NCBI GenBank assembly: GCA_012519925.1
Contig: JAAYPF010000057.1
Location: forward strand, 1-63,314
Reading direction: 5' to 3'
Origin: Clostridiaceae bacterium
GTDB taxonomy: Bacteria > Bacillota > Clostridia > Acetivibrionales > Acetivibrionaceae
Length of the DNA: 63,314 nucleotides
Shown in pieces: positions 19,572 to 28,697 of this stretch; positions within the stretch are counted from its first letter, which is position 1; every line of letters begins with the position of its first letter. Below the pieces are notes generated by a model. That model had not been told where the DNA came from, made no database searches, and worked only from the letters and a program-made list of their open reading frames with translations. The translations under genes and the position numbers were made by a program.

Positions 19572-20051
19572 ATGGGAAAAGAAATCGAACGAAAGTTTCT
19601 TGTAAAAGACAGCAACTTTAAGAAAATGTGTACTGGACAACTTTACAAGCAGGGTTATCTTAACAGTGATCCTAATAGAACAGTTAGGCTGAGATTAGTT
19701 GGAAACAAAGGATATCTTACCATCAAAAATAAGGGAAATGGTCTCACTAGAGAAGAATTTGAATATGAAATTCCTTACTCAGATGCACAGGAAATACTTC
19801 AAGGTATTTGCGAGAGACCTTTCATAGAGAAAACAAGGTATATTTTTAATTACCAAGGGCATGTATGGGAGATAGACGAATTTCACAGAGAAAACGAAGG
19901 CCTTATTATTGCAGAAATAGAGTTAGAAAATGAGAACGAAAATTTCCCAGTACCGGAATGGATTGGTGAAGAAGTCACATATGACTATAAATATACAAAC
20001 TCCAGCTTAGTAACTAACCCATACAAAAAATGGAACAAGCAATTTACTTAA
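19572..20051 (+). CDS. CYTH-domain triphosphate tunnel metalloenzyme
   Basis: The 159-residue protein begins MGKEIERKFLV, the E-x-E-x-K signature of CYTH/TTM enzymes, and continues with RTVRLRLVGNKGYLTIKNKG, EFEYEIP, WEIDEFHRENEGLIIAEIEL and a C-terminal LVTNPYKKW. These charged strands line the tunnel that holds metal and triphosphate. A close relative from A. thermocellus (CthTTM) hydrolyses tripolyphosphate and nucleoside triphosphates. GGGAGG is seven bases before the ATG. It diverges from the dockerin/PF14262 gene, and VTC (1268-2071) belongs to the same fold superfamily. Confidence 0.93.
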   Translation: MGKEIERKFLVKDSNFKKMCTGQLYKQGYLNSDPNRTVRLRLVGNKGYLTIKNKGNGLTREEFEYEIPYSDAQEILQGICERPFIEKTRYIFNYQGHVWEIDEFHRENEGLIIAEIELENENENFPVPEWIGEEVTYDYKYTNSSLVTNPYKKWNKQFT

Positions 20052-20103
20052 GTCCTTTAAGATGATGTGCTCCATATACAGAATGATCAAAGGCGATGCT
20101 CCT

Positions 20104-20129
20104 TAAAAAAAGCTGCCTAAACGGCAGCT
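20104..20129 (-). terminator. Rho-independent terminator for the 35-residue peptide gene
   Basis: On the minus strand AGCTGCC-GTTTA-GGCAGCT is followed by TTTTTTT. It lies 24 bases after the stop of the small gene at 20153-20260 and points the same way. It could also stop CYTH transcription less efficiently. Confidence 0.8.
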
Positions 20130-20152
20130 CCTTCAGCATTTATCCTTAAGTA

Positions 20153-20260
20153 TTATTCTTCACGAACACATCCATTACACCAGAAAAGTAGTAAAAATAA
20201 AATTATGAACCACAACAATGTATCGTTATCAAATAACCCACCTAAAATTCTATCATTCAT
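20153..20260 (-). CDS. Small hydrophobic membrane peptide, 35 residues
   Basis: The frame reads MNDRILGGLFDNDTLLWF, then a run of Ile, Leu and Phe, and ends NGCVREE. It has a polar N-terminus, one membrane segment (residues 15-27) and a Cys-containing tail. GAAGGGATG stands about ten bases before the ATG, and a perfect terminator follows the stop, so it forms a complete transcription unit. The G-G-L-F-D-N-(D/N)-T-L-L pattern recalls short hydrophobic proteins seen in several copies in spore-forming clostridia, some annotated as YjcZ-like sporulation proteins; that comparison is from memory. The function is unknown. Confidence 0.65.
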   Translation of the reverse strand: MNDRILGGLFDNDTLLWFIILFLLLFWCNGCVREE

Positions 20261-20825
20261 TTCTACACATCCCTTCAATTTATTCTTTCAAAATACTTAT
20301 TATGATTCATACTATGCTAAAATAACTATAATGTTACTTATTAAACCATCACAATTTTGTGTATTTAAAAAATTTTTCAACTATATTTGATTAAAAGTAT
20401 TCCTCCCGTTTTTTGCTTAACTATCACTTATAGTCACAAACTCACAACTCTAAATACAAGGCTATGTAAAATAAAAATATCAAATACGCTTTTTTAGATA
20501 TAGCTCTACAAAAAATGTGCATCAAAGCTGATTACATGTTATAATTACTCTAGGATTTTAATTTTGCGTAAAAATACATCTTACAATAAGCTAACAACGT
20601 ATAAATTACTAAGATGTTTCAAAATCAACCGTTTAGTTTAAGCTTAAAACTCGTTTGGTTTGTATAAGGTGATTTTCAAAATTAACTGGTCAATTGCTAC
20701 TTTTATAAAACCTTGACTTAACGCTTAATTGGAATTAGTATTATTTAGATTATTATTTCAAATGACCTAAGCAAAGTTTTAATGAGATATTTTTTATTGA
20801 TTTATAGAAATGAGGAATGTATTAA
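20261..20825. other. 565-base AT-rich gap
   Basis: Apart from presumed promoters for the small peptide gene and the YjbR gene, nothing gene-like, repeated or strongly structured was recognised here. Confidence 0.4.
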
Positions 20826-21143
20826 ATGAATGTAGAAAAGGTAATCAGTTATTGCCTGTCAAAGGATAATGTTTATCAAGACTATCCTTTTGGTCCAGAA
20901 CCCCTTGCTCTTAAGGTAAATCATAGAATGTTTGTAATGATTTCCAGCAAAACAGGAAAACCAGCTGTCTCAGTAAAATGCGATCCTTTTGTCGCTCAGA
21001 CACTACGAAATCAATATCCTTCTATTGAGGCTGGATTAGACCCTAAAAAACGAGATTGGAATACAATTACACTAGATGGCTCTGTCCCTGAAGAGGAATT
21101 ATACTGGATGATAGATCATTCCTATGAGCTTGCCACAAAATAA
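20826..21143 (+). CDS. MmcQ/YjbR family protein
   Basis: The 105-residue protein has family features: an N-terminal helix with a YCLSK segment, KDNVYQDYPFGPEPLALKV, MFVMISSKTGKPAVSVKCDP, a YPSIEAGL turn, and a C-terminal LDGSVPEEELYWMIDHSYELA. The YjbR fold resembles a double-wing DNA-binding structure, but no molecular role is established. Length is normal and the protein is cytosolic. It converges with proS, with a shared terminator between them. Confidence 0.9.
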   Translation: MNVEKVISYCLSKDNVYQDYPFGPEPLALKVNHRMFVMISSKTGKPAVSVKCDPFVAQTLRNQYPSIEAGLDPKKRDWNTITLDGSVPEEELYWMIDHSYELATK

Positions 21144-21155
21144 CATTGTACATAA

Positions 21156-21215
21156 AAGATAGAAACCCAACACTATATTTCATTAAAAATCATGGGTTTC
21201 TATCTTATTTTCTTT
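21156..21215. terminator. Shared terminator between YjbR gene and proS
   Basis: AAGATAGAAACCCA (21156-21169) and TGGGTTTCTATCTT (21193-21206) form a 14-pair stem followed by ATTTTCTTTG on the plus strand, with an A-rich flank on the other side. It serves the convergent genes ending at 21143 and 21242. Confidence 0.8.
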
Positions 21216-21241
21216 GAATAACACTACAGTGAAACCAATAA

Positions 21242-22687
21242 TTAATACGCTTTACCCCAATAGAGCATATTTTTTGCTTCCTTTCCACAACATACACATT
21301 TATCAGATATTTTTTCCTGTTCAAATGGTATGCATCGAGCAGTTGCAGCTGTCTTTTCCTTAATCGTATCCTCGCATTTTTGGTCACCACACCACATTGC
21401 TTTAATAAAACCTGGTGTTTCCTTTATTATCTTTTCAAATTCTTCTAAGTTAACAGCAGTATAGGTCTTATTGTTTCTCATTTCAAGAGCCTTATTATAG
21501 AGCTCTTTCTGCACCTTTTCTAAAGTATCTATAACTTTAACTTCCAATTCATCTAGAGATATAAACAATTTTTCTCTTGAAACTCTTGTTACAAGCACTG
21601 CTTGGTTCTTCTCAATATCCTTAGGACCTATTTCAAGTCTCACAGGTACACCCTTCATTTCATATTCACTATATTTCCATCCTGGCATCTTGTCCGAAGC
21701 ATCTATCTTAACTCTGATACCTTTTGCTGCTAAACTATCTCTAATAGCGTATGCTTTTTCCAATACTCCTTCCTTATGTTGAGAAACAGGTATTACAACT
21801 ACTTGAATAGGAGCTATCTTAGGTGGAAGTACTAGCCCATTGTCATCACCATGTACCATTATTATTCCACCAATAAGGCGCGTAGATACTCCCCATGAAG
21901 TCTGGTGAACATACTGAAGTTGGTTGTTTTGGTCTGTATACTGAATACCGAAAGCCTCAGCAAAACCGTCCCCAAAATTATGTGAAGTTCCCGACTGGAG
22001 TGCCTTTCCATCGTGCATCAAACTCTCTATGGTATACGTTGACTTTGCCCCTGCAAATTTTTCCTTATCCGTCTTTTGTCCTTTTATTACTGGAATTGCT
22101 AGTACCTCTTCACAAAAATCAGCATACACATTCAACATTCTTATAGTTTCTTCTTGAGCTTCTTCTGCAGTTGCATGAGCTGTATGCCCTTCCTGCCATA
22201 AAAATTCTACCGTTCTTAAAAACGGACGTGTTGTCTTTTCCCATCTTACAACAGAACACCATTGGTTGTATAGTTTTGGTAAATCTCTGTAGGACTGAAT
22301 TATGTTTGAATAATGATCGCAAAATAAAGTTTCAGAAGTAGGTCTAACACACAACTTCTCCGTCAATTCTTCTTGCCCTCCATGGGTAACCCATGCAACT
22401 TCAGGTGCAAAGCCTTCAACATGATCCTTTTCTTTTTGCAGTAAGCTTTCAGGAATAAACATCGGCATATAGACATTTTCATGTCCTGTCTCCTTAAACT
22501 TAGCGTCTAAATTCTTCTGTATGTTTTCCCATAGGGCATAGCCATAGGGTCTTATAATCATGCAACCTCTTACGCTCGAATAGTCAACTAAATCCGCTTT
22601 TTTTACAATATCCGTATACCATTGAGCAAAATCAACATCCATTGAGGTTATTGCTTCAACCATCTTCTTATCTTTATTATTTGACAT
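21242..22687 (-). CDS. proS: Prolyl-tRNA synthetase, short archaeal/eukaryotic-like type
   Basis: The 481-residue class II enzyme charges tRNA-Pro. It lacks the editing insertion of the longer bacterial form and has the archaeal-type end, a Cys-rich zinc-binding C-terminal domain (WCGDQKCE to [11 protein letters not shown]) finishing WGKAY. Motif 2 lies in [20 protein letters not shown] and motif 3 near [20 protein letters not shown]. The ATG at 22687 follows AAGGAGTTGGAGAC. No T-box was found upstream despite a 1.1-kb gap. Confidence 0.96.
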   Translation of the reverse strand: MSNNKDKKMVEAITSMDVDFAQWYTDIVKKADLVDYSSVRGCMIIRPYGYALWENIQKNLDAKFKETGHENVYMPMFIPESLLQKEKDHVEGFAPEVAWVTHGGQEELTEKLCVRPTSETLFCDHYSNIIQSYRDLPKLYNQWCSVVRWEKTTRPFLRTVEFLWQEGHTAHATAEEAQEETIRMLNVYADFCEEVLAIPVIKGQKTDKEKFAGAKSTYTIESLMHDGKALQSGTSHNFGDGFAEAFGIQYTDQNNQLQYVHQTSWGVSTRLIGGIIMVHGDDNGLVLPPKIAPIQVVVIPVSQHKEGVLEKAYAIRDSLAAKGIRVKIDASDKMPGWKYSEYEMKGVPVRLEIGPKDIEKNQAVLVTRVSREKLFISLDELEVKVIDTLEKVQKELYNKALEMRNNKTYTAVNLEEFEKIIKETPGFIKAMWCGDQKCEDTIKEKTAATARCIPFEQEKISDKCVCCGKEAKNMLYWGKAY

Positions 22688-23791
22688 GTCTCCAACTCCT
22701 TATAAATTTTAATTCGATATAAAATATTACTTTAGCATCATTTTCTACAGGTCACATAACCAATTGAAAAATATTATATAATTCTCTAACAAATAAGTTT
22801 ATCTAAACAATTTCAAAAAACAAGTTATAGCACATTTATGTCTTATAGCTAATCACTGGAGCTTAAAATTCTCAAGCAAAAGAGTATAATTATGCTAAAC
22901 AAAAATGTAAATCATATTATTTAAATGGCAATTGCAAAGTTTTTTTGAATCGCCCTATTAAATGTTAATATAACAAAGTACCTCTGTCAATGTAGAACTT
23001 CATAGGTTTAATAAAATTTTATTGAACCTTCCTTATTAACTTTAATCAGTATTCTTTTTAGCATATAAAAATATACACAAAATTGAGCAACAGATAATTA
23101 TCCGTTGCTCTTAGACTATCACGTTATAAAACGCAAATTGTATATGGGTAAAAAAGGGTGTAATGATATAGTTTTTTGCAAATATTCAACATCGTATACA
23201 TAACAGTTCAAAAATATATATTATAGATTGCTGTGAAGAAAATGTATTGTATTGAAAGTATAAACTACAAAGAATAAAAATATTAAGATTCTCGATTCAA
23301 TTATTAACATATTGTTTATTAGATTATTATCTGTGTAGAAACTACAAATTATAGATATCGGATGCTACGGACTAACTACATGGAATGCAAATTATTACTA
23401 CAACGTTTATAACAAATTAACCAATAGTGTAAAACATAATAAAATCAAATATTGCTACATATAAAAAAGTGGGTAGTTGGCGTTTGGTATATGGTAACTA
23501 AAAATACTATATATTGATTATTGTGTTTTAGAATGTGATTAATATAATTTATTCATCACACCCCTTAAATTTTCCCAACCAATTTATATTAATATTTTCT
23601 CAGAATATCGTAATATAATCAATATACAAATTTCACAAAAATGATTAAAAAACTAAAATACTTTTGTATATATCGTACATGTTCTTATGTCAAATTTGCA
23701 TATGTACCCATTCCATTTTATAATTGGACATAACTAGAAGTCCGATCAATAAATATATCGGACTTCTAGTGTTTATACATTAGCTTTATTT
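22688..23791. other. 1.1-kb region without a protein gene
   Basis: This very AT-rich gap separates proS from the end of ileS. The clear structures are the ileS terminator (listed separately) and an isolated hairpin at 23085-23110, with arms GAGCAAC and GTTGCTC around a GATAATTATC core, followed on the minus strand by AATTTTG. No T-box, tRNA or reading frame with a ribosome binding site was recognised. An untranslated RNA ending at the hairpin is possible but unsupported. Confidence 0.4.
23734..23769 (-). terminator. Probable terminator of ileS
   Basis: CTAGAAGTCCGAT (23734-23746) and ATCGGACTTCTAG (23757-23769) form a perfect 13-pair stem 22 bases past the ileS stop. The T tract on the minus strand is weak (TTATGTCC), which lowers certainty. 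Confidence 0.6.
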
Positions 23792-26700
23792 TTATATTTT
23801 TGCGACAGTAAACTTAACCTTTTCTCCGTTTATGTTCCATTCCTTACTGTAACCTTCGGCACTTCCTTGCGAAATCTTGTCTGCAAGTGTTTCCTCTTCT
23901 ATTATGACCTTATTTCTTTCAATTATATCTGAAATCTTTCCATTATCCGCAAAATATAAGTTTATGTGGTCTTGTACTTCGAATTCTGCTTCCTTCCTCA
24001 TTGTCTGGATTTTACTAATAATCTCGCGCACAAAACCTTCCTCAATAAGCTCCGGTGTGAGATTGATATCTAAAACGACAGTAGTATCCCTTTCTGTCTC
24101 AGACACAAAGCCTTCCTTTTGTGAAGTCTCTATCAATACATCAGCTTCTGCAAGCTCTATTGTAGTATTTTCAATTTCAAAAGTTACCATTTCTCCTTTA
24201 GCAAACTTCTCCATAACCATATTATCATCAATTTCAGTAAGAACTTTAGCTATATGTGGAACAAGCTTACCATATTTCGAACCAAGTGTCCTTAATTGCG
24301 GCTTAAATTTATACTTTGTAAAGCTTCTGGCATCATCAGTGTACACTACTTCTTTCACATTTAATTCATCTTTTACAAGCTCACTAAACATTTCAGGAAG
24401 TTCAAAGTCTGCCTTAACATATATTCTTGCAACTGGCTGCCTGTTTTTGATATTTGCGGCGTTTCTACATGCACGACCTAAGACAACCAATTTTAAAACA
24501 AGATCCATGTTCTTTTCAAGTTCTTTGTCTATGAATTTTTCATCCGCTACAGGGAAATCACACATATGGATGCTCTCTACAGCTTCACTGTCAATATTTC
24601 TAACAAGATTACCATAAATCTCTTCAGAAATAAACGGCACAAACGGTGCTGATACAGTAATTAACTTTACTAAAACGGTATAAAGTGTCATATAAGCATT
24701 TATCTTATCCTGTGTCATATCCTTCTGCCAGAAACGCTCTCTGCTTCTTCTTACATACCAGTTGCTTAAATCGTCAACAAATTCTTGAATAGCTCTTGCC
24801 GATTCGGTAATTCTGTAATTTGCTAAGTTCTTATCTACTGTTGCTATCAAGGTGTTCATTTTTGACAATACCCATTTATCCATTACTGAAAGCTTTTCAT
24901 ATTCAAGCTTATATTTTTTCGGATCAAATTTGTCTATATCTGCATATAAGACATAGAAAGCATAGGTATTCCAAAGTGTGCCCATAAACTTTCTCTGCCC
25001 TTCACTAACAGCTTCTTCATAAAAACGGCTCGGAAGCCATGGGGCACTATTTATATAGAAGTACCAACGCACTGCGTCAGCTCCTTGCTTATCAAGCACC
25101 GACCATGGGTCAACAACATTGCCCTTGTGCTTGCTCATCTTTATTCCTTCTTTATCGTTTACATGTCCTAGAACTATAACATTTTTGAAGGCAGGCTCGT
25201 CAAACAGGAGCGTTGAGATTGCAAGTAAAGTATAGAACCAGCCTCTTGTCTGGTCAATAGCTTCACTTATAAAATCAGCGGGATAGTTATCCTTAAAAAT
25301 CTCCTGATTTTCAAAAGGATAATGCCACTGAGCAAAAGGCATTGAACCGGAATCAAACCAGCAATCTATAACCTCTGCTACCCTCTTCATTTTTCCTGTG
25401 CCACATTTTGGACATTTCAATAAAACATTATCTATAAACGGCTTATGAAGCTCAATATCCTCCGGAACGTTTTCTCCCATCTCCTTAAGCTCTGCAATAC
25501 TTCCTATAACGTGACGGTGACCACATTCACATTCCCATATAGGCAGCGGAGTTCCCCAGTATCTTGAACGGCTAAGTCCCCAGTCCACAACATTCTCTAA
25601 GAAGTTACCCATACGACCTTCTCTTATATTATCCGGCAGCCAATTAATCTTGTTGTTGTTTTCTAATAGCTTATCTTTAACAGCTGTCATTTTCACAAAC
25701 CAAGTATCCATTGCATAGTAAAGAAGATGGGTATCACATCTCCAACAGAAGGGATAGGAGTGCTCATAATCAAGCTTTTTGTATATTAAATTTCTGCCCT
25801 CTAAGTGTTTAATAATCAAAGGATCGGCATCCTTTACAAACATACCCTTCCACTCTGTAACACAGTCAATAAAGTTTCCCTGTTCATTGACCATTTGCAC
25901 AAAAGGCAAATCATACGCTCTACCAACTTTCGCATCATCCTCACCAAAGGCAGGAGCTGTGTGTACAATACCAGTACCATCGGTCAAGGTAACGAAGTCT
26001 CCACCAACAACATAGAATGCTTTTTTGTCAACCTTTACAAAGTCAAACAACGGCTCATATTCCATGCCTATTATTGATTGACCGTCCATTTTTTCTAGTA
26101 CTTCGTATTCTTCATTTAATACGGTCGGTGCTAAAGCTTCAGCTAGTATATATACTTCATCAGAACACTTGGCCTTTATATAGGTTTCACGCGGATTCAC
26201 AGTTAGTGCTACATTTGATGGTAGAGTCCAAGGTGTAGTAGTCCACGCCATAAGGTATACATTTTTCTCACCTTTAACTTGGAATTTCACATATATTGAA
26301 GGTTCTTTTACATCCTTATAACCTTGTGCAACTTCGTGGCTAGACAGTGAAGTTCCACAGCGTGGACAGTAAGGAACTATTTTGTGACCTTTATATAAGA
26401 GATCCTGATCCCATATTCTCTTTAGTGCCCACCAAACTGATTCAATGTAGTTGTTGTCATAGGTTATATAAGGATCATCCATATCAGCCCAATAGCCAAC
26501 TCTGTCACTCATCTGCTCCCATTCGCCCTTATATTTCCATACGCTTTTTTTACAGTTTGCAATAAAAGGCTCCACACCAAACTTCTCAATTTCAGGCTTT
26601 CCATCAATACCAAGGAGTTTTTCCACTTCCAGCTCCACCGGAAGTCCATGGGTATCCCAGCCCGCTTTTCTCAAGACTTTGTAACCCTTCATTGTTTTAT

Positions 26701-26911
26701 ATCTTGGGATAATATCCTTAATAACACGGGTCAATATATGTCCGATATGGGGTTTTCCGTTTGCAGTGGGCGGACCGTCATAAAAAGTAAAGGTCTCCCC
26801 ATCTTCTCTCATTTCGATACTCTTTTCAAATACCTTGTTGTCCTTCCAGTATTTCAAGACTTCCTTTTCCCTATCAACAAAGTTAAGGTTTGTCGATACT
26901 TTTTTATACAT
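23792..26911 (-). CDS. ileS: Isoleucyl-tRNA synthetase (type 2, eukaryotic-like)
   Basis: The 1039-residue class I enzyme charges tRNA-Ile. Signature sites are PHIGH in GKPHIGHILTRVIKDI and KMSKH in KEGIKMSKHKGNVVDPW, with the CP1 editing domain between (TWTTTPWTLPSN). Length and the long C-terminal region fit IleRS2 rather than the shorter IleRS1; type 2 enzymes tolerate mupirocin better in several bacteria. Cys pairs occur in YCPRCGTS and LKCPKCGTGK. It is controlled by the T-box leader at 27073-27345, and a dispersed hairpin repeat lies between that leader's terminator and the start codon. Confidence 0.97.
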   Translation of the reverse strand: MYKKVSTNLNFVDREKEVLKYWKDNKVFEKSIEMREDGETFTFYDGPPTANGKPHIGHILTRVIKDIIPRYKTMKGYKVLRKAGWDTHGLPVELEVEKLLGIDGKPEIEKFGVEPFIANCKKSVWKYKGEWEQMSDRVGYWADMDDPYITYDNNYIESVWWALKRIWDQDLLYKGHKIVPYCPRCGTSLSSHEVAQGYKDVKEPSIYVKFQVKGEKNVYLMAWTTTPWTLPSNVALTVNPRETYIKAKCSDEVYILAEALAPTVLNEEYEVLEKMDGQSIIGMEYEPLFDFVKVDKKAFYVVGGDFVTLTDGTGIVHTAPAFGEDDAKVGRAYDLPFVQMVNEQGNFIDCVTEWKGMFVKDADPLIIKHLEGRNLIYKKLDYEHSYPFCWRCDTHLLYYAMDTWFVKMTAVKDKLLENNNKINWLPDNIREGRMGNFLENVVDWGLSRSRYWGTPLPIWECECGHRHVIGSIAELKEMGENVPEDIELHKPFIDNVLLKCPKCGTGKMKRVAEVIDCWFDSGSMPFAQWHYPFENQEIFKDNYPADFISEAIDQTRGWFYTLLAISTLLFDEPAFKNVIVLGHVNDKEGIKMSKHKGNVVDPWSVLDKQGADAVRWYFYINSAPWLPSRFYEEAVSEGQRKFMGTLWNTYAFYVLYADIDKFDPKKYKLEYEKLSVMDKWVLSKMNTLIATVDKNLANYRITESARAIQEFVDDLSNWYVRRSRERFWQKDMTQDKINAYMTLYTVLVKLITVSAPFVPFISEEIYGNLVRNIDSEAVESIHMCDFPVADEKFIDKELEKNMDLVLKLVVLGRACRNAANIKNRQPVARIYVKADFELPEMFSELVKDELNVKEVVYTDDARSFTKYKFKPQLRTLGSKYGKLVPHIAKVLTEIDDNMVMEKFAKGEMVTFEIENTTIELAEADVLIETSQKEGFVSETERDTTVVLDINLTPELIEEGFVREIISKIQTMRKEAEFEVQDHINLYFADNGKISDIIERNKVIIEEETLADKISQGSAEGYSKEWNINGEKVKFTVAKI

Positions 26912-27009
26912 TTTACTTACCTCCGGTCATTTAGTATTTATAAAATTATGAACATTTAAACTTCAAGTCTTCGAGCTCTTAAACTCTCTTACTTAATTAA
27001 AAAAGTGAA

Positions 27010-27074
27010 ATAGAAACTCCGTGACATCGAGTCCCTTCGTTTTTGCTCCTTTCATTTCATTCTATGGAGCGTAA
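27010..27074 (-). repeat. Dispersed two-hairpin repeat, copy 1 (ileS leader)
   Basis: On the minus strand the element starts TTACGCTCC and ends GGAGTTTCTAT. It is a diverged copy of 28632-28697: both share TTACGC, a variable stem, CAAAAAC, a TCGATG loop and CGGAGTTT. The first stem is GCTCC/GGAGC here and GCCTCTTTC/GAAAGAGGC in the other copy, so both arms change together. It follows the T-box terminator directly and precedes ileS by about 100 bases. Confidence 0.75.
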
Positions 27075-27345
27075 CAAAAATCCCCTCATCCCAAAAGGGA
27101 CGAGAGGATATAAATTCTCACGCGGTACCACCCAAATTATTGCAGAAAATAATCCTTCTACAATCACTCTAATGTTTTAACGGTCAACACCGGTATTCCC
27201 TACACATTATACAACTTCAGGATACGACTCATGGATGATTTTCAAAGGTTAACCTTACAGGTATTCCACCCTCACCTGCTCTCTAGAAAGTTTTCTCCCT
27301 CTACTCTTTCCAATCAACATCTTCACAATATTTAGGTATTAATAT
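27073..27345 (-). promoter_or_regulatory. T-box riboswitch of ileS with terminator
   Basis: The minus strand carries the T-box sequence GGGTGGTACCGCG (27121-27134), a stem I with GAGAGC and AGGTGAGGGTGG features, and a probable specifier AUC (Ile) at about 27237-27239. A terminator stem TCCTCTCGTCCC-TTTT-GGGATGAGGGGA (27081-27108) runs into TTTTTGTT. Uncharged tRNA-Ile should stabilise the antiterminator and allow ileS transcription. A second ATC directly follows the first, so the exact specifier position could be three bases on. Confidence 0.93.
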
Positions 27346-27391
27346 GATTTTAATCACAAAATTTACTTATGTCAAGCCCCTCATTTTCACT

Positions 27392-28261
27392 CTAATTTTC
27401 AAGAGTCCTCCATACGGGTGTTGCGTTGAATATGTAACCTGTGTCGAAAGGCTTTGTTAGTTGCAAAATATTGAAGAAGGATGTTGCTGGGCTTTCAAAG
27501 GTTATATTTTGTACTGTATCTCCCGACAATATGGTTTTGTGAGCTCCTGTTGCCGCAAAGTTTAATGGATTATTCGATTGCGTAAAATCGCCCTTTACTT
27601 CAAGTGTTCCTGCTGTTAGGTACTCACTGTGATCTGCTGCACTGTTTGTTGTAAAGTTTCCTCCAACATACACATAGTCTGCTTCATTTGTCATCTGAAG
27701 CATTCCTTCTTCATAAATTGTATGATTGTTATCGATGTTAAGGCTACCTGAATTTATAATTACGTTACCTTCATTCTGCAGAAAATCACCCTTCACATAA
27801 AGTGCATACCCATTCAGATCTATTGTTGCCCCTTCTTCTAAAACCAAGTTCCTATAAGTCCTATCTTCTTCTAAAACTATATCCGAACTTATAACTGCAT
27901 CTTCAAATTCACTTGTTGGAGAAGGCGTTGGAGTTGGTGTCAAACGTTGATTCACAGGAAATACTTTAATCAACCCTAAAAGATACTTTCTCATACATGC
28001 AAAATCTATGGAATCGAAATCTCCATTACCATCGACATCAGCCGCTTTGATACCATTATCAGTTTCAAAATCTTTTATAATTCCTAAAATATGTTGTCTC
28101 ATTAATGCAAAATCTAAAGAATCTACTTCTTGATCCCCATTAATATCTCCATAAACAAATTCTTCAGCAAATACGACATTTCCGCTTGATGCCACACCAA
28201 TTATTTGACATAAGCATAAAGCAAGCAACAAAGATAAAAATACATTCGTTAATTTTGACAT
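27392..28261 (-). CDS. Small secreted dockerin protein with beta-rich C-terminal domain
   Basis: The 289-residue protein has a signal peptide (1-32), an N-terminal dockerin (about 36-105) with repeats [15 protein letters not shown] and ADVDGNGDFDSIDFA, a short Pro/Thr linker (about 108-117) and a beta-rich region (120-289). That region repeats a V-K/G-G-(D/N)-F unit (YVKGDFLQ, YVGGNFTT, EVKGDFTQ), suggesting a beta-solenoid. No catalytic motif was recognised; similar repeats in larger clostridial surface proteins are known to me only loosely. It ends NATPVWRTLEN, perhaps shorter than relatives. It lies upstream of the ileS leader on the same strand. A role as a cellulosome-borne binding or structural module is inferred. 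Confidence 0.75.
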   Translation of the reverse strand: MSKLTNVFLSLLLALCLCQIIGVASSGNVVFAEEFVYGDINGDQEVDSLDFALMRQHILGIIKDFETDNGIKAADVDGNGDFDSIDFACMRKYLLGLIKVFPVNQRLTPTPTPSPTSEFEDAVISSDIVLEEDRTYRNLVLEEGATIDLNGYALYVKGDFLQNEGNVIINSGSLNIDNNHTIYEEGMLQMTNEADYVYVGGNFTTNSAADHSEYLTAGTLEVKGDFTQSNNPLNFAATGAHKTILSGDTVQNITFESPATSFFNILQLTKPFDTGYIFNATPVWRTLEN

Positions 28262-28354
28262 TTTATTACCCCCATAAAAATTTTATATAAATCTCTAAAT
28301 CACCAGAAACTAGCTTTCATTGTAATAACTTCCAATTTCTAGGTTCTCACAGGA

Positions 28355-28385
28355 TAAAAAAGCGATCATATATTCTTTGATCGCT
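28355..28385 (-). terminator. Rho-independent terminator in proA-dockerin gap
   Basis: On the minus strand AGCGATCA and TGATCGCT (28361-28368 with 28378-28385) form an eight-pair stem followed by TTTTTTATCC. It can end transcription coming from proA and separates it from the dockerin gene at 27392-28261. Confidence 0.85.
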
Positions 28386-28631
28386 GTTTAATACATCTTG
28401 CTAAAATATAAAGTTATTATATCATAAAAGTATACAAAAACATACAATTATAAGCTAAATCTTTTCCATAATATTGGTGCCAATAATATCACAATAGGAT
28501 ATATGCAACCTTTCAACAATATTTAAGTTACAACGAAATAAGACCAATTTTTTATATCAAATCAACCAGTTGCTTTTTTGGAAAAAGCCTAAACATCCCA
28601 TACTAAATTAGTCCTAAAAACTAAAGTTTGA

Positions 28632-28697
28632 ATAAAAACTCCGGGGCATCGACCCCCTATGTTTTTGCCTCTTTCACTTCGTTCGAAAGAGGCGTAA
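28632..28697 (-). repeat. Dispersed two-hairpin repeat, copy 2 (after proA)
   Basis: On the minus strand the element begins immediately after the proA stop codon with TTACGCCTCTTTC and ends GGAGTTTTTAT. It folds as GCCTCTTTC...GAAAGAGGC and GGGG-TCGATG-CCCC. It matches 27010-27074 in order, loop sequence and spacing. The rest of the 28262-28697 gap holds only the terminator at 28355. Confidence 0.8.

Noticed and set aside
22688-23791. T-box leader for proS
   Set aside because: No GGTGGTACCGCG-like antiterminator sequence or stem I features were found upstream of proS. The same check failed for leuS in the visible 355 bases.
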